Positions 5,320 to 11,686 of a stretch of DNA of 11,832 nucleotides are shown piece after piece; within the stretch, counting starts at the first letter, position 1, and each line of letters opens with the position of its first letter. A program made the position numbers and the translations under genes. The notes beneath the pieces are model-generated. The model was not told the origin of the DNA and did no database searches. It was given only the letters and a program-made list of their open reading frames with translations. This DNA comes from Beijerinckiaceae bacterium (GTDB lineage Bacteria > Pseudomonadota > Alphaproteobacteria > Rhizobiales > Beijerinckiaceae), in the NCBI GenBank assembly GCA_947455285.1, contig CANGOK010000082.1, positions 1 to 11,832 of the forward strand. The letters are read 5' to 3'.

Positions 5320-8115
5320 TCGGGGGCAGGCCGGTTGGCCGGGATTGCCGCAATAGGGCGATTTGCCGTTTTGCTGCTGCTGGCCCCGTTGCTGCTCTTG
5401 GGCGCGCTGCTGCTGTTGTTGTTGTTGGGCGCGTTGCTGTTCCATCGCGCGCTGCTGTTCCTGCGCGCGCTGTTGCTGCTGCTGCTGCATTTGCTGCTGC
5501 TGAGCTCTTTGTTGCTCTTGAGCACGTTGCTGCTCTTGAGCGCGACGCTGCTGCTCGGCTTGCTGTTGCTGTTGCGCGCGCTGCTGTTCTTGCGCGCGTT
5601 GCTGCTCCATCGCGCGTTGCTGTTCCTGCGCGCGCTGTTGCTGCTGCTGCAACTGCTGTTGCTGCGCCTGTGGCGGCGCGGCGGGCTGGGCGGGCGCTCC
5701 TTGAGGAACGGGACGCTGCTGCGATCCCGTCGGCGCCTGCGTCTGCGGAGGGGCGGGCGGTTGCTGGCCTGCTGGCCTCGGCTGACCAGGCTGAGGCGTA
5801 GGTTGCAGGCTTTGCGGCGCAGCCGTTGGAGCAGGCGTTCCGGGCTGAGTGGGCCGCGGTAGGGCGCCCGCTGGCGGAGGAGCGCCAGCGCCGGATGTAG
5901 GAGGCGCAGTCGTAGCGCCGGGAGCGCCGACAGGCCGAGGCTGGCCGGCCAGGGGAGCCGGTTGTTGGACCTGCGGGGCGGCGCTCGGCTGGGCGGGACG
6001 CGGCAGGGCGCCTCCCGGCGGAGGTGCGCCAGCGCCGGGTGGCGGAGGCGGGGTCGTCGCGCCCGGAGCGCCCGCCGGCCTTGGCTGGCCGGGCAGTTGC
6101 GTCGGTTGCGGGCTCTGTGGCGCGGCGGCCGGTGAAGGAGCGCCCGGCTGGACAGGACGCGGCAAGGCGCCTGCTGGTGGGGGAGCGCCAGCGCCTGCGG
6201 GCCTTGGCTGGCCGGGCAGCGGAGCCGGCTGCTGAGCCTGCGGCGTCGCCCCGGGAGCGGGCGCGCCTGCAGGACGCGGCAGGCCGCCGGCTGCTGGAGA
6301 CGTTCCCGCGTCAGGCGGAGGCGGCGCGGTGGTTGCTGCGGGTGCGCCCGCAGGTCTTGGCTGGCCGAGCAGGGGCGCCGGTTGTTGGGGCTGCGGCGCA
6401 GCTCCGGGCGTGGGCGACGGGCGCGGCTGCGCGGGCGCTTGCGGCGTAGTCACGGGCTGGCTCACCTGACCCTGTTGCTGGATGATCTGGGTCATCGGAC
6501 GCGCGGGCGTCGCCACCGGCGGCATGAATGGTTGCGCGCTTGCTGGCTGGCCAGCAGGCGCCTGCCCCGCCGGGGGCGGTCCGCCGAAGCCGCCCGGGGC
6601 TCCTTGGGGCCGCTGGCCGGAGTCGCGACGGCGATCGCTGATGATCTTGCCAGCCACGATGCCAGCAGCCAGCGCTGCTGGAATCGCGACATAGGGAATG
6701 ATGCTTCCGCTGGATTCGTGATGATGCATCGGCGGCGCGGCCACATAGGCGGGCGGGCGCACCCATGCGGGCGGCGGCGGGTCGTAGGGGGTCGGCAAGA
6801 AGTAGATCTCGTCGCGATAAAGATCCCGGGGCGGCGGGGGCGGCGGCGCCCACCATGGCGGCGGCGGCGGCAGGAAGCTCACGCGCGGCGGCGGCAGGCC
6901 ATCGTCATCGAAATAGTAAGGCGCGGGCGCGTCGAAATAGCGGGCTTCATAGCTTGGCGGCGGCGCTTCTTCATAGAAGAAGGGATCGAAGCTTGATGGC
7001 GGCTGCAGCGGCGCCGATAGCCTTGCAAGCCTGCGGCGCGCATCAGTCGCGTGGGGGCCGCGCGGGTAGCGCTCGAGGTAGGACCAATAGGCGTTGGGCG
7101 TATTGGCTATGGCGGTGCGCCGCCATGTCAGAGCCTCGCGCCGCGCCGCCAGCAAGCCGCGCACCGTCTTGGCGTAGGGGCTGTTGGGATAGACGGCGAG
7201 GAAGTCCTGATAGGCCTGAATGGAGTCACGATCCAGCGCCGCCGCATAGGCGTCGGCCTCGGTGAAATCGCGGATGGGGCGGGCGCGCGATTCCTGCCGC
7301 TGGGCGGGGCTCACAGGCAAGGGGGGCGCATCAGGCGCGCGCTCGAGCAGCTGATAGTTCGGATCGACCCGGCTGGCGTTCCACGGAATCTGGGTGCTCT
7401 TCGTCAGCTCTGCGGTGCGCGTGCGAACGCGTGCGAAGGCGTCATCCACCGGCAGACCTGCGATGCGCAGGGTCTCAGAGATCGCCTGCGCATAGGGGCC
7501 GTAATCTCCCTTGGGAACAGGGGCGTAGGCGCCCGGCGCAGTGTTGAAGGCGATCAAGGCGCTTGGGTCTGGCTCCATGATGGCGAGGCCCGGCGCAAGC
7601 GGCTGTCCCTGTTTGCCGAAAGGCCCGTCATAAGCGAGGTCCAGCATCACGATATGGGCTCGGCCCGGCTGGCCGCTCAGGGCGCGCGTCATGTCGGAAA
7701 TGCGGATGGCCTGAAACGAAACGTCCGTGTCGCGCTGCACGCGGGCGCCGACGGGCACGAAATAATTTTCGCCCTCCACCTGCAGCCCAAAGCCCGACAG
7801 ATAGACTGCGGCGACGGCGTTCGGCCCGGCTGCGGCGACCTTCTCGACGAATTCGCGATAGGAGGCGCGCAGCGTGTCCTGATCGAGGTTGCGGGCGCCC
7901 GTGACATCGAAGCCCGCGCTGCGCAGGGTCTCGGCCACAAGGCCAGCGTCATTGGCGGCGGTAGGCAGGGGCGCGCCTTCATATCCATCGTTGCCGATGA
8001 CGAAGGCGAACCGCGCTTCGGGCTGCGCTGTTTGAGCCATCGCCGGAGCTAAAGTCTCGGCTAGCAGGGCGAAAATGGCCAGAAAGGCCGTCGAGATACG
8101 TGCAAGTCGCTTCAT
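5317..8115 (-). CDS. Secreted caspase-like (peptidase C14 fold) protein with degenerate active site and Pro/Gln-rich repeat tail
   Basis: The 932-residue product starts with a signal peptide (MKRLARIS..., cleavage likely after AMA, residue 27). Residues about 35-260 match the bacterial caspase/metacaspase-like domain (FAFVIGNDGYEGAPLP; NDAGLVAETLRSAGFDV; GENYFVPV). The catalytic His motif, normally YYSGHG, reads YLSGFG with F109, and the Cys motif, normally DACR, reads DLAY with A161. It therefore looks catalytically dead. TPR-like sequence follows (about 285-365: AYQDFLAVYPNSPYA; AYWSYLERYPRGPHA), then a Pro/Tyr-rich stretch (370-465) and a hydrophobic segment (471-492) ending in DRRR. Four Pro/Ala/Gly repeats (584-776), a Gln-rich repeat tail (816-915) and the C-terminus SPYCGNPGQPACPR complete it; C922 and C930 are its only cysteines. 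The signal peptide plus RRR after the helix suggest caspase domain outside, tail inside. No strong ribosome binding site is seen. Its role is unknown; a binding or regulatory scaffold is a guess. Confidence 0.88.
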   Translation of the reverse strand: MKRLARISTAFLAIFALLAETLAPAMAQTAQPEARFAFVIGNDGYEGAPLPTAANDAGLVAETLRSAGFDVTGARNLDQDTLRASYREFVEKVAAAGPNAVAAVYLSGFGLQVEGENYFVPVGARVQRDTDVSFQAIRISDMTRALSGQPGRAHIVMLDLAYDGPFGKQGQPLAPGLAIMEPDPSALIAFNTAPGAYAPVPKGDYGPYAQAISETLRIAGLPVDDAFARVRTRTAELTKSTQIPWNASRVDPNYQLLERAPDAPPLPVSPAQRQESRARPIRDFTEADAYAAALDRDSIQAYQDFLAVYPNSPYAKTVRGLLAARREALTWRRTAIANTPNAYWSYLERYPRGPHATDARRRLARLSAPLQPPSSFDPFFYEEAPPPSYEARYFDAPAPYYFDDDGLPPPRVSFLPPPPPWWAPPPPPPRDLYRDEIYFLPTPYDPPPPAWVRPPAYVAAPPMHHHESSGSIIPYVAIPAALAAGIVAGKIISDRRRDSGQRPQGAPGGFGGPPPAGQAPAGQPASAQPFMPPVATPARPMTQIIQQQGQVSQPVTTPQAPAQPRPSPTPGAAPQPQQPAPLLGQPRPAGAPAATTAPPPPDAGTSPAAGGLPRPAGAPAPGATPQAQQPAPLPGQPRPAGAGAPPPAGALPRPVQPGAPSPAAAPQSPQPTQLPGQPRPAGAPGATTPPPPPGAGAPPPGGALPRPAQPSAAPQVQQPAPLAGQPRPVGAPGATTAPPTSGAGAPPPAGALPRPTQPGTPAPTAAPQSLQPTPQPGQPRPAGQQPPAPPQTQAPTGSQQRPVPQGAPAQPAAPPQAQQQQLQQQQQRAQEQQRAMEQQRAQEQQRAQQQQQAEQQRRAQEQQRAQEQQRAQQQQMQQQQQQRAQEQQRAMEQQRAQQQQQQQRAQEQQRGQQQQNGKSPYCGNPGQPACPR
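5371..5670 (-). repeat. Glutamine-rich hexapeptide repeat tract inside the caspase-like gene
   Basis: This segment encodes residues 816-915, built largely from RAQEQQ/RAMEQQ/RAQQQQ hexapeptides with runs of glutamine (CAG/CAA mixed). Within it a 57-nt direct repeat is present at 5429-5485 and 5594-5650, with only two mismatches by my alignment. The two copies are 165 nt (55 codons) apart, so the duplication keeps the frame. The opposite strand reads as leucine-rich low-complexity sequence and is not a gene. Confidence 0.9.
5767..6366 (-). repeat. Four degenerate Pro/Ala/Gly/Gln repeats inside the caspase-like gene
   Basis: Each unit starts with GQPRPAG or GQPRPVG and ends near QQPAPL or a similar sequence. 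Units cover residues 584-634 (51 aa, 6214-6366), 635-675 (41 aa, 6091-6213; lacks the ATTAPPPP part), 676-723 (48 aa, 5947-6090) and 724-776 (53 aa, 5788-5946). A last partial GQPRPAG lies at 777-783. Shared inner elements are GAPxATTxPPP, AGAPPPAGALPRP and AAPQ. Units differ in length by codon-sized steps, so the frame is retained throughout. The repeats look flexible and unstructured. Confidence 0.9.
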
Positions 8116-8163
8116 GCGGCACCAAATGTGAGTAACGTCACCAACCCTTAATCAGCCGTTTGT

Positions 8164-8182
8164 GGCTGAACGCGGGCTGAAC
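8164..8182 (+). promoter_or_regulatory. Direct repeat in the divergent spacer, possible operator
   Basis: GGCTGAAC occurs at 8164-8171 and again at 8175-8182, a spacing of 11 bp or about one helical turn. TCAGCC at 8152-8157 forms a 6-bp inverted match with the first copy (GGCTGA, 8164-8169). The site lies in the 145-nt gap between the divergent caspase-like and mrp genes, where a regulator could affect both. No factor can be named, and short repeats can arise by chance. Confidence 0.25.
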
Positions 8183-8206
8183 ATTGGCGAATAGACCTAG
8201 CCTTCG

Positions 8207-8235
8207 TTGACCCGCCCGCCAAGGCGCTGTTATCG
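8207..8235 (+). promoter_or_regulatory. Possible promoter for mrp
   Basis: TTGACC (8207-8212) is separated by 17 nt from TTATCG (8230-8235). This would place transcription start near 8242, about 20 nt ahead of the chosen mrp start codon. The -10 element is weak; the call rests mainly on position. Confidence 0.35.
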
Positions 8236-8260
8236 CTTATTGGACTTTTTGAGGACAACC

Positions 8261-9367
8261 ATGATCACCGAAAAAGACGTTATGTCGGCTCTCGCCCGCG
8301 TCCCCGGCCCCGATGGCCAGACGCCGCTGCCCCAGTCCGGCGCGATTGCAGGCGTCACCACGGTGGGCGGCAAGGTCTATCTCTCGATCGCGATTGATCC
8401 AGCAAAATCAATGGCTATGGAGGCCATGCGTCGCACAGCTGAGACGGTGCTGAAGGGCCTGCCCGGCGTCTCCAGCGTAAGCGTCACGCTCACCTCCGAG
8501 CGCCCGGCCGGACAGGCCGCCGCCCCGGCAGCGCCCGGCCCGAAAGCTCAGACCGCCTCGCGGCAGACCGCAATTCCCGGCGTCAAACGCATTATCGCCG
8601 TCGCCTCAGGCAAAGGCGGCGTCGGCAAATCAACCACCTCGGCCAATCTGGCGCTGGCCATGGCCGCGCTTGGCTGGCGCGTCGGCGTGCTCGATGCTGA
8701 CATTTATGGCCCCTCCATGCCGCGCCTCTTTGGCCTGCGCGGCAAGCCTGAGTCTGACGGCAAGGTCATTCGTCCCATGGAGGCCTATGGGATCAAGGTC
8801 ATGTCCATCGGCTTCCTCGTCGATGAAGACGTCGCCATGATCTGGCGTGGGCCGATGGTTCAGTCCGCGCTGACCCAGATGATGCGTGACGTCGCATGGG
8901 GCGAGCTTGATTGCCTCGTCGTCGACATGCCGCCGGGCACCGGCGACGCCCAGCTCACCATGGCGCAGACCGTGCCGCTCGCAGGCGCTGTGATCGTCTC
9001 GACGCCGCAGGATCTTGCGCTGATCGATGCGCGCCGTGCCGTGGCCATGTTCCGCAAGGTCAATATCCCGATCCTCGGCGTGTTGGAGAACATGAGCTAT
9101 TTCCTCTGCCCCCATTGCGGCGGACGCTCCGACGTCTTCGCCCATGGCGGCGCGCGGCACGAGGCGGAGCGGCTGGGCGCTCCTTTCCTTGGGGAAGTGC
9201 CGCTGCATATGGCCATCCGCGAAAATTCAGACGCAGGCAGGCCTGTGGTTGCGGTCGAGCCGCAGGGCGCTCACGCCGCTGTCTACAAGGCCATCGCCCA
9301 AGCGGTGATGCATGGCCTTGAGGAAGGCGGGGCCGCGCGGGCCTTTCCAAAGATTGTGATCGAATAA
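8261..9367 (+). CDS. mrp: Mrp/NBP35-family Fe-S cluster carrier ATPase
   Basis: The 368-residue product is a cytosolic P-loop ATPase of the Mrp/ApbC/NBP35 family that binds and hands on [4Fe-4S] clusters. Residues about 1-80 form the DUF59/MIP18-like N-terminal domain (MITEKDVMSALARV...LPGVSSVSVTLT), and an Ala/Pro-rich linker (83-100) follows. The ParA-like ATPase domain carries the deviant Walker A SGKGGVGKS (116-124), DADIYGPSMP (145-154), the Walker B region VVDMPPGTGD (220-229) and STPQDLALIDARR. The cluster-binding pair is CPHC (C283, C286) in MSYFLCPHCGG. All key residues are present and the length is typical. The frame is open upstream, but GAGGA (8251-8255) sits 5 nt before the ATG at 8261, which fixes the start. 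The gene is divergent from the caspase-like gene. Confidence 0.96.
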   Translation: MITEKDVMSALARVPGPDGQTPLPQSGAIAGVTTVGGKVYLSIAIDPAKSMAMEAMRRTAETVLKGLPGVSSVSVTLTSERPAGQAAAPAAPGPKAQTASRQTAIPGVKRIIAVASGKGGVGKSTTSANLALAMAALGWRVGVLDADIYGPSMPRLFGLRGKPESDGKVIRPMEAYGIKVMSIGFLVDEDVAMIWRGPMVQSALTQMMRDVAWGELDCLVVDMPPGTGDAQLTMAQTVPLAGAVIVSTPQDLALIDARRAVAMFRKVNIPILGVLENMSYFLCPHCGGRSDVFAHGGARHEAERLGAPFLGEVPLHMAIRENSDAGRPVVAVEPQGAHAAVYKAIAQAVMHGLEEGGAARAFPKIVIE

Positions 9368-9409
9368 CTTCGAAACGCCGCTTTTTCGCCCCATATCGTC
9401 TTCTCTGTT

Positions 9410-9430
9410 GCGTGGGTGTTGAGCCCACGC
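9410..9430 (+). repeat. Inverted repeat in the leader of the TRAP binding-protein gene
   Basis: GCGTGGG (9410-9416) and CCCACGC (9424-9430) form a perfect 7-bp stem with a seven-base loop. It ends 3 nt before the GAGGA ribosome binding site of the next gene and has no U run, so it is not an intrinsic terminator. It may be a leader hairpin or an operator, but chance is possible. Confidence 0.4.
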
Positions 9431-9445
9431 GGTCGAGGATTCGGT

Positions 9446-10534
9446 ATGAAGCGTCGTGATTTTCTGACTGGCGCCGGTGTGGCTGGCGCAGGCGCGGCCA
9501 TTGCTGCGCCCGCCATCGCCCAGAGCGCGCCGAGCGTGACATGGAAGCTCACGTCCAGCTTCCCCACCAATCTCGACATCATCTGGTCTGGCGCCCAGAC
9601 CTTTGCTGAAGCTGTGCGTGAGATGACCGATGGTCGTTTCGTCATCGAGCTTCACCCCGCAGGCGAGATCGTGCCGCCGCTTGAAGTTCTCGACGCGGTG
9701 AAGAGCGGCAAGGCTGATTGTGCGCAGACGGCGCTTTATTATCACTGGGGCATGCAGCCCGCGCTCGTCTTCGCCACGGGCGTTCCCTTCGGCATGAACG
9801 CGCGTGAGCAGAACGCATTCTTTCGCCATGGCGGCGGCGTCGATCTCGTGAATGAATTGCTGGTGGAGCACGGGCTCTTCGCTTTGCCCGCAGGCAATAC
9901 GGGCTGCCAGATGGGCGGCTGGTTCCGCAACGAGCTTCGTTCGGTGAATGATCTGCGCGGCCTCAAATTCCGCGTCTCCGGACTAGCGGGAAAGATGCTG
10001 ACGCGGCTTGGCGTGATCCCCACCGGCGCCTCGCGCACGCAGATCGTCGGTGCGTTTCAAAGCGGCGCGCTGGACGCCGCCGGATGGGTTTCGCCGATTG
10101 ATGATGAGAAGCTGTCGCTGGTCAGCGTCGCGCCCTGGTATTATTATCCCGGCTGGTGGCAGGGCAGCATGGCGATCCATCTCGCCTTTAATCTTGCGAA
10201 GTGGAACGCTCTGCCCAAGAGCTATCAAACCGTTGTGCGCGCCGCCGCTGAACTCGCCAACGCCGATGTGCTGGCGCGCTACGATACGCTCAATCCTGTC
10301 GCGGTGCGCAGGCTCGTGGAAGCCGGCGCCAAGCTGCGCGCCTTTCCGCAGGATATTCTTGAAGCCTGCTGGCAGGCCTCCATCGCCGAGTTTCGCGACG
10401 CAGGCGCAGCCGACCCCGCCTTTCAGCGCGTGCATGACGCATATATGCGCTTTCGCAACGAGCAATATGTGTGGTGGCAGGTGGCTGAATATCCCTATGA
10501 CAATTTCATCATCCGTCAGCGCGCGAAAGGTTGA
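9446..10534 (+). CDS. TRAP transporter solute-binding protein, DctP/TakP-like, Tat-exported
   Basis: The 362-residue product is a periplasmic binding protein for a tripartite ATP-independent transporter. It starts with a Tat signal (KRRDFLTGAG, then a hydrophobic alanine-rich segment ending APAIAQ, cleavage after about residue 26). The body resembles the 2-oxoacid binder TakP: SFPTNLDIIWSGAQ, NTGCQMGGWF (151-160), LKFRVSGLAGKML with the carboxylate-binding arginine R176, and YYYPGWWQGS. Where TakP-like proteins usually have DATEW and GWWEG, this one reads DAAGW (210-214) and GWWQG (236-240), so the ligand or cation site is changed. GAGGA (9434-9438) lies 7 nt before the ATG and fixes this start over an upstream one. 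No DctQ or DctM membrane subunit gene is in the window, so its transporter must be encoded elsewhere. A dicarboxylate or oxoacid ligand is a family-level guess. Confidence 0.92.
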   Translation: MKRRDFLTGAGVAGAGAAIAAPAIAQSAPSVTWKLTSSFPTNLDIIWSGAQTFAEAVREMTDGRFVIELHPAGEIVPPLEVLDAVKSGKADCAQTALYYHWGMQPALVFATGVPFGMNAREQNAFFRHGGGVDLVNELLVEHGLFALPAGNTGCQMGGWFRNELRSVNDLRGLKFRVSGLAGKMLTRLGVIPTGASRTQIVGAFQSGALDAAGWVSPIDDEKLSLVSVAPWYYYPGWWQGSMAIHLAFNLAKWNALPKSYQTVVRAAAELANADVLARYDTLNPVAVRRLVEAGAKLRAFPQDILEACWQASIAEFRDAGAADPAFQRVHDAYMRFRNEQYVWWQVAEYPYDNFIIRQRAKG

Positions 10535-10564
10535 GCGTTTAATTTAGATCGAAATTGCGCTAGT

Positions 10565-10591
10565 CTGCCCCGACAGAGCAACGCGGGGCAG
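10565..10591 (+). repeat. Inverted repeat overlapping the ribosome binding site of the hydrolase gene
   Basis: CTGCCCCG (10565-10572) and CGGGGCAG (10584-10591) are a perfect 8-bp inverted repeat around an 11-nt loop. The right arm overlaps the AGGA ribosome binding site (10590-10593) just ahead of the ATG at 10597. If it folds in the mRNA it could restrict translation start; as DNA it could be an operator. There is no following U run. Confidence 0.5.
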
Positions 10592-10596
10592 GAAAC

Positions 10597-11667
10597 ATGG
10601 CTGATCCCATCAGCATCGCCGAACAGGGCTATTTTTTCGTCGGCGGCCATTATGAGGAGCATCCTGACGGGCGCTTCCTCACTGGGCAGATGTATGTCGA
10701 ATTCCAGATTCCCGCGCAGCGCACCAAGGCGCTGCCGATCGTCATGTTCTCAGGCGGCGGGCAAAGCGGCCTCAATTACACGGGTACGCCAGATGGCCGC
10801 GAAGGCTGGCGCCAGTTCTTCCTGCGCGCGGGCTATGCGGTCTATGTGATCGACCAGCCTTCACGCGCCCGCTCGCCGCATCAGCGCGAGACTGGCGACC
10901 AAACGCGCACACCGGTGCGACGCGTTCAGCAGCAGTTCACAGCGCCCGAACTCTACAAGCTCTGGCCACAGGCTGAGTTGCATACGCAATGGCCGGGCGA
11001 GGGCGTTGAGGGCGATCCTGTCTTCGATCAGTTCATGTCGCAGAATTTCCCCTCGCTCGCGAGCTTCCCTCGCCAGCAGGAACTCAATCGCGACGCAGGC
11101 GCCGCGCTCCTCGACCGTATCGGCCCCGCGATCCTGCTCACTCATTCGCAATCTGGAACCTTCGGCTGGCTGATCGCCGATGCGCGGCCTGAGCTTGTGA
11201 AAGCCATCGTCGCCATGGAGCCTTCAGGGCCTCCGGTCTTCGACAATGTGACCAAGGGCGCGCCTGATTGGTTCGAGGATGGGCCTTTCACCAAACCCTA
11301 CGGACTGACGGCGCCGCCTCTTACTTATGATCCCCCGCTCGCGTCCCCGCAGGACCTGCGCTTCGTGCGGCAGGATAAGCCCGAAGCGCCTGATCGCGTG
11401 CGTTGTTGGGAACAGGCAGAGCCCGCGCGAAAGCTGGCTCACTTGCAGAACATTCCCGTGCTGGTGGTGGAGGCCGAAGCCTCCTATCACGCGCCCTATG
11501 ACCATTGCACCGTGCGCTATTTGCGTCAGGCTGGTGTGATGAAGACAACCTACATCCGCCTCGCCGATCTCGGCATCCACGGCAACGGGCACATGCTCAT
11601 GCTGGAGAAGAATAACGCCGAGATCGCAGAGGTCGCGCGCAAATGGCTTGAGGAGACGCTGGGGTAA
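10597..11667 (+). CDS. Alpha/beta-fold hydrolase (putative esterase)
   Basis: The 356-residue product has the alpha/beta hydrolase layout. A strand followed by FSGGGQSGLNY (51-61) supplies the oxyanion hole, and YAVYVIDQPSRARS (80-93) follows. The nucleophile elbow ILLTHSQSGTFGW (179-191) places S184, and the probable catalytic histidine is H332 in GIHGNGHMLML. The acid may be E208 in AMEPSGPP; this is less certain. The elbow departs from the usual G-x-S-x-G, with Thr and Ser in place of the two glycines. No signal peptide is seen, so the protein is probably cytoplasmic. It follows the TRAP binding protein by 62 nt on the same strand, and may share a transcript and substrate class, but that is inference. 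The substrate is unknown. The short AGGA ribosome binding site lies 3 nt before the ATG, inside an inverted repeat. Confidence 0.88.
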   Translation: MADPISIAEQGYFFVGGHYEEHPDGRFLTGQMYVEFQIPAQRTKALPIVMFSGGGQSGLNYTGTPDGREGWRQFFLRAGYAVYVIDQPSRARSPHQRETGDQTRTPVRRVQQQFTAPELYKLWPQAELHTQWPGEGVEGDPVFDQFMSQNFPSLASFPRQQELNRDAGAALLDRIGPAILLTHSQSGTFGWLIADARPELVKAIVAMEPSGPPVFDNVTKGAPDWFEDGPFTKPYGLTAPPLTYDPPLASPQDLRFVRQDKPEAPDRVRCWEQAEPARKLAHLQNIPVLVVEAEASYHAPYDHCTVRYLRQAGVMKTTYIRLADLGIHGNGHMLMLEKNNAEIAEVARKWLEETLG

Positions 11668-11686
11668 ATACCCTCCCCCCTGTTGT

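Noticed and set aside
5335..6449. Plus-strand ORFs rich in leucine or in Gly/Ala/Pro opposite the repeat tail
   Set aside because: They are the complement of the Gln- and Pro-rich repeats (CAG runs read as CTG), so their leucine and glycine bias is a by-product. They might be mistaken for membrane proteins.
7051..8052. Long plus-strand ORF (333 aa) opposite the caspase-like gene
   Set aside because: It is antisense to a well-supported signal-peptide and caspase-like coding region, resembles no family I know, and long mirror ORFs are common in GC-rich genes.
10541..10556. AATTT...AAATT inverted repeat upstream of the hydrolase gene
   Set aside because: The arms are 5 bp of pure A/T, which is expected by chance in an AT-rich spacer; no -35/-10 pair could be fitted.
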